Shown: positions 15,897-21,142 of the stretch, piece by piece
How the letters are laid out: each line of letters starts with the position of its first letter
Numbering within the stretch: position 1 is the first letter of the stretch
The notes under the pieces: generated by a model
Databases searched by the model: none
What the model was told of the DNA's origin: nothing
What the model saw: the letters and a program-made list of their open reading frames with translations, nothing else
Position numbers and translations under genes: made by a program
Assembly: GCA_964369175.1 (NCBI GenBank)
Contig: CAYJEM010000034.1
Location: 1 to 21,142, forward strand
Source of the DNA: Tannockella sp964369175
Lineage (GTDB): Bacteria > Bacillota_I > Bacilli_A > Erysipelotrichales > Coprobacillaceae
DNA: 21,142 nucleotides
Direction: 5' to 3'

Positions 15897-16604
15897 TTAT
15901 TTTCTATATTCTGTTAATTCCACTGCAATTTTAGCTGCTGCTTTAGCATGTATTTTAGCAGTGTCAAAGACTGGTAGTACAATATCTTCTTGTGATATCA
16001 ACAAACCAATTTCAGTGCACCCAAGAATAATTCCTTTTGCTCCTTGTTTTTGAAGCTTTTTGATAATAGTAATATATTTTTCTTTAGCACTAGTGTTTAT
16101 CTTACCTAAACATAAATCATTATAAACAATATCATTAACTACTTCAATATCTTTAGTACTAGGAACAATTACTTCTAACCCATTATCAATTAATTTTTGT
16201 ATATAGAAATCCTCTGTCATCGTATATTTTGTACCCAACAGTGCGACTTTATCAATATTTTGTTCCTTAATTGCCTTAGCCGTAACATCGGCAATATGAA
16301 TAATTGGTATCTTTATTTGATTTTGTATTTGAGGTGCTACTTTATGCATTGTATTAGCGCATATAATAATAAAATCAGCTCCTGCTTTTTCAAGCTTAAT
16401 AGCAATATCACTTAATACTACTGCACTTTTATCCCATTCACCTTTTTCTTGATATTCTTCAATTTTAGCAAAATCAACACTATAAAGTAACATCTTTGCA
16501 GAATGCAGTCCACCTAAATATTCTTTAATTTCTTCATTTATAATTTGATAGTATGTTGCTGTGCTTTCCCAACTCATACCACCTATTAATCCAATTGTTT
16601 TCAT
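15897..16604 (-). CDS. ygeA: Amino acid racemase, YgeA/aspartate-glutamate racemase family
   Basis: A 235-residue PLP-independent racemase closely resembling E. coli YgeA, a broad-specificity amino acid racemase. N-terminal MKTIGLIGGMSWESTATYYQIIN and GGLHSAKMLLYSVDFAKIE match. The two catalytic cysteines of the two-base mechanism are present: C82 in CANTMHKVA and C196 in LGCTEIGLL. Such enzymes make D-amino acids for the cell wall or for release. Ribosome site GGAGGTAAT directly before ATG. It is first of a probable unit with the membrane protein and perhaps the acetyltransferase. Actual substrate is not predictable. Confidence 0.92.
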   Translation of the reverse strand: MKTIGLIGGMSWESTATYYQIINEEIKEYLGGLHSAKMLLYSVDFAKIEEYQEKGEWDKSAVVLSDIAIKLEKAGADFIIICANTMHKVAPQIQNQIKIPIIHIADVTAKAIKEQNIDKVALLGTKYTMTEDFYIQKLIDNGLEVIVPSTKDIEVVNDIVYNDLCLGKINTSAKEKYITIIKKLQKQGAKGIILGCTEIGLLISQEDIVLPVFDTAKIHAKAAAKIAVELTEYRK

Positions 16605-16669
16605 ATTACCTCCATTATCGCTCTATATTGTGTTAATTCTCTTTATTAATTATTTAGTAGCTGAAATCA

Positions 16670-17079
16670 TCATGTTTTTTTTCTAATGAATACAACTGTT
16701 ATAATTGCCCCAACTAATACAATTGGTGCTACTCTTATAAACAACCATTCAATAGAATGAATAGTTACTCCTAGTACTGCATTTTCCATGCTACTATAAT
16801 CCCACCCAAGATAGGAACTATTTAATAATACAAACACGCCAAAGATAATTACAATCAGTATACATAAGGATATAAGTAGCCATTGAACTATCTTTTTTCT
16901 CCTAATACTCTTCTTTGATAACTGTAAATTAATAACTTCTAACTTTTCACAAATAACTTTTAGATCATCTTCTCTTTTCGTAGTAATATTTTCTCCAAGC
17001 AAGGTACCTACTGGAACTTCAAAGATCTCTGATATCGAAATCAACATCTCTGAATCTGGAACGGATAAGCCAGTTTCCC
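16670..17079 (-). pseudogene. XRE-family regulator with membrane tail, 5' part cut off by the mobile element
   Basis: The C-terminal part of a helix-turn-helix membrane protein. The frame reads ETGLSVPDSEMLISISEIFEVPVGTLL, which is the end of the usual XRE HTH ending in KWE-x-G-x-S-x-P-D. The N-terminal half of the HTH is absent and the frame upstream of the Glu codon (17075-17077) runs into element sequence with a stop. The remaining part has two membrane helices (about 55-77 and 100-120 counted from the internal ATG at 17047) and a basic C-terminus. Translation from the internal ATG is possible but would lack DNA binding. The missing 5' part is expected at the other end of the element, beyond the window. 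Confidence 0.8.
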
Positions 17080-17082
17080 TTA
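17074..17082. other. Junction (attachment site) between chromosome and mobile element
   Basis: Conservation of the interrupted XRE gene ends at its Glu codon. Minus-strand sequence there is AAGGGAAACTGG: a GA dinucleotide sits exactly at the expected junction. Large serine recombinases of the TndX/TnpX group are known to cross over at GA. The precise base cannot be fixed without the other junction. Confidence 0.6.
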
Positions 17083-17105
17083 GTTAAAGATATGAACCCT
17101 ATTTA

Positions 17106-18719
17106 TCAGTCTACTTTTCCAATAAATCGGTAGTATATCTCTATTTCCTGTATTCTTTCATTGTCCTCATTCGTTGTTGCTTCGTGAATAAGGATTTTTT
17201 CTATCATTGCATTTAATAACGGTGCTGTCAGTTCCTTTGGTACGGAATACTCCTTGATTAACTCAATCCACTTTTCAGCACCTATCATATCCTGTTCCAT
17301 TTTACTTAATTCTTCTCTTAGGTTGGTTATCTGCTGTTCCAGTTCTATCTGCTCCTTTTGATATTTCCCCGACAGCATGATGAAGTTTCGTTCCGTTATC
17401 TTCTCACAGGCTCTATCTTCATACATTTTCGCAAACAAGCGGTCAATCTCATTTTGTCGGTTCTCGGCTTTCTTCAAAGCACTTGCCTTTTTCTTCTTTG
17501 CCCGTATTCGCTCTGCATTGCCAGCCTTTTGTATCTTATTCACCACCTTTTCTTCGTCCTGCTGTACTGCCTTAGTCCAATATTGCAATCGTTCCAATAC
17601 TGCTTGATACAACACATCATAACGGATATAGTGCATAGAACAAGTACCTTTTCCAAACTGTCCGTAGTAACTGCAAGCATAATAACTGTAAGGCGTTTTA
17701 TTTGCCTTATTTGTCGCAAACCGCATAGACCAGCCACAATCCGCACACTTGACAAGCCCTGCAAATATCGGCGTTGCTTTTTCCTTTGTCTGTCTACGCC
17801 TTGATTTTATCTGTTCCTGCACACGATAGAATACTTCTTTGTCAATAATCGGCTCATGCGTGTTTTCTACTCGAAACCATTCACTTTCGGGTTTTCGTAC
17901 TTTCTTCTTGCTTTTGAAAGAAATAGTTGACTGTCGATTATGAACGCTGTTGCCGATATAGACTTCACTTTTTAAAATTGCCTTAACATGAGCAATCGTC
18001 CATTCATAACGCTTGCTGTCGGGCTTTCCCTCAAAGATATGTGCAAAAGTACCATACCTTGTAAAATTCAGCCAAGACGCTGTCGGAACTTTTTCTTCTC
18101 GCAGTACCTTTGTGATTTTGGCACTACCGTAACCTTGATAGGCTAGGGAGAAGATTTTTTCAACAATCCATTTTGTTTCCTCATCAACCAGCAGTTTTCC
18201 TTTGATGTCGGGGTGTTTCTTATATCCTAACGGAGCATAAGCCCCATAATACGCACCCTCTGCAAATTTTGTCTTAAATGCAGATTTCACTTTACGGCTT
18301 GTATCTCTTGCCACCCATTCATTGATGATATTCTTAAATGGTGCAATCTCACTTTCGCCTTTTTCGCTGTCTACACCGTCGTCAATCGCTATGTAACGGA
18401 CATTATGGCTGGGAAAATACAATTCTGTATATTGTCCTGTCATAATATAATTTCTGCCAAGTCGGGAAAGGTCTTTCGTTACAACACAGTTGATTTTTCC
18501 TGCCTCTATATCTTCAATCATTCTCTGGAAACTCGGTCTTTCAAAATTTGTTCCCGACCAGCCGTCATCAATATACTCATCAATCACATTCAAATGATGT
18601 TCTTTTGCATATAGACGCAACATACTTCTTTGTGTGGTAATGCTGGAACTTTCGCCCTGTAATTCATCATCTCGGCTTAACCTAAGATAAAGTGCAGTAT
18701 TGTAAATCTGTTGTTTCAT
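17106..18719 (-). CDS. tndX-like: Large serine recombinase, TndX/TnpX type
   Basis: A 537-residue site-specific recombinase that integrates and excises the element through a Ser-DNA intermediate. Resolvase catalytic domain at about 6-150 with nucleophile S15 in YLRLSRDDE and DLSRLGRN (R86, R89); recombinase DNA-binding domain at about 160-300; zinc ribbon with C325, C328, C349, C360; C-terminal coiled coil from about 390 to 490. The sequence, for example KINCVVTKDLSRLGRNYI and SEIAPFKNIINEWVARDTSRKVKSAFK, is very close to TndX of Tn5397 as remembered. AGGAGG site before the ATG. The stop is about 25 bases from the element end, as usual for this group. Appears complete. Confidence 0.95.
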   Translation of the reverse strand: MKQQIYNTALYLRLSRDDELQGESSSITTQRSMLRLYAKEHHLNVIDEYIDDGWSGTNFERPSFQRMIEDIEAGKINCVVTKDLSRLGRNYIMTGQYTELYFPSHNVRYIAIDDGVDSEKGESEIAPFKNIINEWVARDTSRKVKSAFKTKFAEGAYYGAYAPLGYKKHPDIKGKLLVDEETKWIVEKIFSLAYQGYGSAKITKVLREEKVPTASWLNFTRYGTFAHIFEGKPDSKRYEWTIAHVKAILKSEVYIGNSVHNRQSTISFKSKKKVRKPESEWFRVENTHEPIIDKEVFYRVQEQIKSRRRQTKEKATPIFAGLVKCADCGWSMRFATNKANKTPYSYYACSYYGQFGKGTCSMHYIRYDVLYQAVLERLQYWTKAVQQDEEKVVNKIQKAGNAERIRAKKKKASALKKAENRQNEIDRLFAKMYEDRACEKITERNFIMLSGKYQKEQIELEQQITNLREELSKMEQDMIGAEKWIELIKEYSVPKELTAPLLNAMIEKILIHEATTNEDNERIQEIEIYYRFIGKVD

Positions 18720-18744
18720 TGTCAGTTATCCTCCTTTATAACTA

Positions 18745-18789
18745 ACCCGTGTTTACAATACCTGCTTGCAAGTAAAGTATAACACGGGT
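18745..18789. promoter_or_regulatory. Inverted repeat upstream of the recombinase gene
   Basis: ACCCGTGTT (18745-18753) and AACACGGGT (18781-18789) are perfect inverted 9-mers around a further small palindrome, CTTGCAAG (18764-18771). The repeat lies directly before the ribosome site of the recombinase and may be an operator or an RNA hairpin that controls it. Confidence 0.5.
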
Positions 18790-18830
18790 ACTTTTTGTCA
18801 TTCAATCTATTTCTTACAACTGCACCGATT

Positions 18831-19076
18831 TTATGCGATTGTCTGCTTTGCTTTTTCCAGCATAACATCCGTCAGAAGTTCTTCCATTGTCTTTCCCTTT
18901 TCGGAAAAATGCTCTTTTACAACAATCTTTGTTTTTCCTCTGTTGCCAATGCCACGCTTATTATCTGTCTTTTCCTGCCTTGTTTTTACAATATCAGCAA
19001 TAACACATACCCCCTTTCTGTAAAAATCTTTTCTAAGCAATTCAACGGCTTTTGTCATAGCCCACAGGAGTTCCAC
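18831..19076 (-). CDS. Small basic element protein, possibly a truncated remnant
   Basis: An 81-codon frame starting at GTG, ending KTKIVVKEHFSEKGKTMEELLTDVMLEKAKQTIA. Not recognised with certainty; small proteins of this kind lie next to recombinase genes in TnpX/Tn916-type elements. The same frame is open upstream to 19172 (…QLERSERRTQWVRLHKNYAEVELLW) with no ATG, and an ATG at 19058 has no clear ribosome site. This suggests the 5' end of a longer gene was lost or frameshifted. Reading orientation matches the recombinase. Confidence 0.45.
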   Translation of the reverse strand: MELLWAMTKAVELLRKDFYRKGVCVIADIVKTRQEKTDNKRGIGNRGKTKIVVKEHFSEKGKTMEELLTDVMLEKAKQTIA

Positions 19077-19300
19077 CTCTGCATAGTTCTTATGTAGCCG
19101 TACCCATTGCGTGCGACGCTCTGAACGCTCAAGCTGTGGCTGTACGGGAGTATCATTATCAGACAGGACAGGTCATGGCGGTAGGAAAGGACAAGTTTCT
19201 TACAGGAACACAGATAAGGCTCGCTCACTTTAGCAGGGAAAAGGTCATGGCGTATCTGTTTCAACGGCTCGCTGTCTGTCAAACGTATTAAATTGCTTTA
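19077..19300. other. Less AT-rich remnant region, no intact gene
   Basis: Open frames overlap here on both strands (minus TTG frame to 19282; plus frame about 19060-19290) and none has an ATG start with a ribosome site. The overlapping open frames and higher GC suggest a decayed gene junction between the relaxase module and recombinase module. Confidence 0.35.
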
Positions 19301-19329
19301 TTCAGTTGTCAAAGAACATGAAAGAAGAA

Positions 19330-19700
19330 AATCGTCTTTCCTAATATACCGCGTTGGAAAAGAGCAGAAGCGTAACCAATCTTCAAAACTTTTCTCTTTT
19401 CCTGCACCATATAGGGAAAGAAAGTGTCATTCTGCTAAGTTGGTGATGAAAAAATCTGATTTTCTTTTCACACCCTAACTACCCATGCAACACTATTACT
19501 ACCAACTATGGAATGAAAGATTTTCTTTGCTCCATATAGGGAACGGAAACTACGGATTGTTAAGTTGAAATTGAAAATCGTTTCTTCTTTCACATCATAT
19601 AGGGACAGCAACCACCGATTTAATGACCTGTTTTCAAAAAAAGTCAGATTTCCTTTCCTTGCACCATATCTGTACGCAAGTAACCGTTTTGTTGCAGATT
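19330..19700 (-). repeat. Six-unit degenerate repeat array of about 64-bp period, downstream of mobT
   Basis: A core motif recurs at 19342 (TAATATACCGC), 19407 (CCATATAGGGA), 19473 (CCCTAACTACC, weak), 19532 (CCATATAGGGA), 19595 (TCATATAGGGA) and 19664 (CCATATCTGTA), with steps of 65, 66, 59, 63 and 69 bp. Each core has a pyrimidine tract (TTTTCTTTTC-like) before it and a purine-rich stretch after it (plus strand), allowing small hairpins. The region lies just past the relaxase stop, where Tn916 and ICEBs1 have their single-strand origin. Role as sso or iteron set is inference. Confidence 0.6.
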
Positions 19701-19711
19701 TTTTGAAGAAA

Positions 19712-20878
19712 TTAAAAAATACCGTCATTCCCTTGTGGAACAGCGGTATCTTTCTCAATCATATCTGCTATGTCTGTTGTCATTTGTTTGATTTTTAATT
19801 CCTGCTTTTCTGTTAGTCTTGTATGTCTGTCGATTTCTTCCAGATAATTTGCCCCTGTTTTCTTTTCAATCTCTTTTATCATCAATAAAGAGGGCATTAC
19901 CTGTCTTTCTAACCAGCGTTTTGTTTTATCCATATTGACTGCGACAGGTGTCATAACAAATGGAAGTGAAGTCATTACATTATCTAAAAATATATCCCAT
20001 AAAATATAATCGGGAAAATCTATCTGTGTGAGAATAAGGTTCGCTATGGTCTGTTCGGGATTTCTTGAAAAAACAAATTGTTCTATCGTTTGTCCTGCTT
20101 TTTCATTTTTCAAACGAATTTCAAAGCGGTTCTTAATGTCTGTTTTTATGCCTTTGCTTTTTTGTTCCTTTTCTTTTTCATATAGGCAAAAGTAGATAGA
20201 ACTATTCTTTGAACCGATATAAAAAGTTTTTGCAGTATCTCCATTTGTACCCGATAATTTTCCGCTGTCTACTGCTTCATGGGTTCTTGAACGTTTCCAT
20301 ACCTTGTTGGCATAATAGCGTTCTCTTAGAATTTCTATATCCAGCAATCCACCCATATCATTGACTGCCAAATCTATGCGTTTAAAAACACCTTGATAAT
20401 CTATACAACAGCTTAAAAAGCAATACCAGTCTATCCCTCTTGCCTGTAAAACATATTCCAAGTTCCGACACCCCATACCTCTTAATTCCAATAAAACACC
20501 CATAGAACTATCTTTAGAAGCATTTACACTAATATCCCCATAGACATACTGTTCTTCATAACCATACATTCCATAATCTTCATGGATAAAATATTCGCTC
20601 TTCATTGCCAGTATATTTTTTATAATTTCCAATGCGTCTGTGGTAGGAAAACGAACACGCAGATAGTCAATCGTTAAAGTGAAAGGCTGAGTACAATTAC
20701 AATAATCAAGATAATGCAAAAGTATATGTTTCATTTCTTTACTGGCTTTTGTTTTTCCGTTTTCAATTTCATTTAAGTTCTGCCTGCTGATTTGTAGTTC
20801 CTGTGCCAGTCGTGATTGCGAGTAATCACAGGCATTTCTCTTTTGCTTTAATGTTTCAATAAATTTTATATCATTCAT
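19712..20878 (-). CDS. mobT: MobT-family relaxase (Tn916 Orf20-like, Rep_trans domain)
   Basis: A 388-residue replication-initiation-factor protein. Residues about 5-58 are an XRE-type HTH (YSQSRLAQELQISRQNLNEIENGKTKAS); about 63-300 are the Rep_trans/relaxase domain (FTLTIDYLRVRFPTTD, LLELRGMGCRNLE, FKRIDLAVNDMGG, TFYIGSKNSSIYFCLYEKEKEQ, RFEIRLKNE); a helical tail follows. HTH plus Rep_trans is the layout of Tn916 Orf20 and other MobT relaxases, which nick oriT for transfer and for rolling-circle replication. Candidate catalytic Tyr residues lie in the FYIGSK...YFCLYEKE block. GGAGG site 8 bases before ATG at 20878. An oriT-like hairpin lies about 200 bp upstream, as expected for the family. 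Confidence 0.92.
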   Translation of the reverse strand: MNDIKFIETLKQKRNACDYSQSRLAQELQISRQNLNEIENGKTKASKEMKHILLHYLDYCNCTQPFTLTIDYLRVRFPTTDALEIIKNILAMKSEYFIHEDYGMYGYEEQYVYGDISVNASKDSSMGVLLELRGMGCRNLEYVLQARGIDWYCFLSCCIDYQGVFKRIDLAVNDMGGLLDIEILRERYYANKVWKRSRTHEAVDSGKLSGTNGDTAKTFYIGSKNSSIYFCLYEKEKEQKSKGIKTDIKNRFEIRLKNEKAGQTIEQFVFSRNPEQTIANLILTQIDFPDYILWDIFLDNVMTSLPFVMTPVAVNMDKTKRWLERQVMPSLLMIKEIEKKTGANYLEEIDRHTRLTEKQELKIKQMTTDIADMIEKDTAVPQGNDGIF

Positions 20879-21080
20879 GCTTTATTCCTCCAATCAAAAA
20901 AAGGCATATACTCATAGGAGCATACACCTTGTATCTTATATTTATTTTCTATTGATATGCTGTTTTAGACCTGTCGGGTAGAAAAAATAGGGTGTGAAGT
21001 GAAATAAGTTCTTATAACCTTATAAATCGTTGCATATCAGCAGTTTTGTATTTGTTTTTGCTCTTGTCTTTTGTAATAGT
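20879..21080. other. mobT leader region
   Basis: No gene seen. On the minus strand it contains a short imperfect hairpin near 20905-20930 ahead of the ribosome site and a stretch CTTCACACCCTA similar to one in the weak third unit of the repeat array, in opposite orientation. Confidence 0.4.
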
Positions 21081-21103
21081 ACCCCCCTGTTAGATAACGG
21101 GGG
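21081..21103 (-). other. oriT: Origin of transfer (oriT), ICEBs1/Tn916 family
   Basis: On the minus strand CCCCCGTTATCTAACAGGGGGGT: an inverted repeat of C- and G-runs around GTTA/TAAC. The right part CTAACAGGGGGGT is the same as in the ICEBs1 oriT as I remember it, and the Tn916 oriT is of the same type. MobT/NicK relaxases nick in this hairpin. It stands upstream of the relaxase gene, the place known in Tn916 (between orf21 and orf20). Confidence 0.8.
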
Positions 21104-21142
21104 CTTTGAACGGCTCGCAAGCTCGCCGAACCGCCGAAGCGA

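Larger units (their letters stand above)
17078..21142 (-). mobile_element. Integrated mobilizable element, Tn916/Tn5397-like (partial, one end)
   Basis: From the split XRE gene to the window edge: TndX-type recombinase, small accessory ORF, repeat array, MobT relaxase, oriT-like hairpin, all with minus-strand orientation. Base composition is visibly less AT-rich than the chromosome on the left (notably 19050-19290 and the oriT side). In Tn916 and Tn5397 many transfer genes lie between relaxase and recombinase; here there is only about 1 kb. The element is therefore a compact mobilizable element or a deletion derivative. No cargo is seen in the window. Confidence 0.85.

Noticed and set aside
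17358..17804. 148-codon plus-strand ORF inside the recombinase gene
   Set aside because: It is antisense to conserved recombinase residues including the zinc ribbon, with no ribosome site or recognisable domain.
19330..19700. CRISPR array
   Set aside because: The repeated core is short and degenerate, units vary from 59 to 69 bp and flanks are also similar between units; no cas genes are present.
19293..19798. Short ORFs on both strands over the repeat array (for example 19293-19478 plus, 19468-19758 minus, 19565-19798 plus)
   Set aside because: No ribosome sites, and apparent similar peptides (SFxxPYR-like) are just translations of the DNA repeat; two also overlap the end of mobT.

Overview
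The window is AT-rich DNA from a low-GC Firmicute (Bacillota). Gene style (strong GGAGG ribosome sites, AT-rich codons) and the Tn916/Tn5397-type mobile element suggest a gut-type lineage such as Erysipelotrichales, but no phylogenetic marker is present and this placement is an inference.

Bases 1-8400 are a stress-defence and detoxification neighbourhood. Reading right to left on the minus strand, there is an alkylation-damage operon (alkD, adaA, ogt, a monooxygenase-like ABM protein), a nitroreductase plus elaA-type acetyltransferase, an nfsB nitroreductase followed by a VOC protein and a third nitroreductase, and a TSCPD protein. A mechanosensitive channel gene (mscL, with a C-terminal zinc ribbon) is divergent from an HxlR-family regulator with a Cys near its N-terminus. 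After hxlR come, on the plus strand, an 18-codon leader ORF, a radical SAM enzyme and a SAM methyltransferase. The same tandem pair of 14-bp palindromes sits 4 bp upstream of a good -35/-10 promoter both before nfsB and before the leader ORF/radical SAM gene, so the two units are probably one HxlR-controlled regulon.

Bases 8404-14224 hold one very large secreted, membrane-anchored surface protein (at least about 1,950 residues) with an SdrD-B-like domain and C-terminal Ig-like repeats. A 100-N assembly gap falls inside its 477-bp DNA repeat, and the frame is only restored if the real gap is 153 bp or 153 plus a multiple of 477. Bases 14598-16604 carry a maltose/galactoside-type O-acetyltransferase, an unrecognised membrane protein and a YgeA-type amino acid racemase, all on the minus strand.

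From about 17078 to the right edge is the end of an integrated mobile element. It has split an XRE-type regulator gene, whose C-terminal part remains at 16670-17079. The element carries a TndX/TnpX-type large serine recombinase, a small accessory ORF that may be a remnant, a six-unit degenerate repeat array of about 64-bp period, a MobT-type relaxase (Tn916 Orf20-like) and an oriT-like hairpin that shares its core with the ICEBs1/Tn916 oriT family. Relaxase and recombinase are only about 1 kb apart with no conjugation genes between them, so this looks like a compact mobilizable element or a deleted Tn916-family element; its other end lies outside the window.
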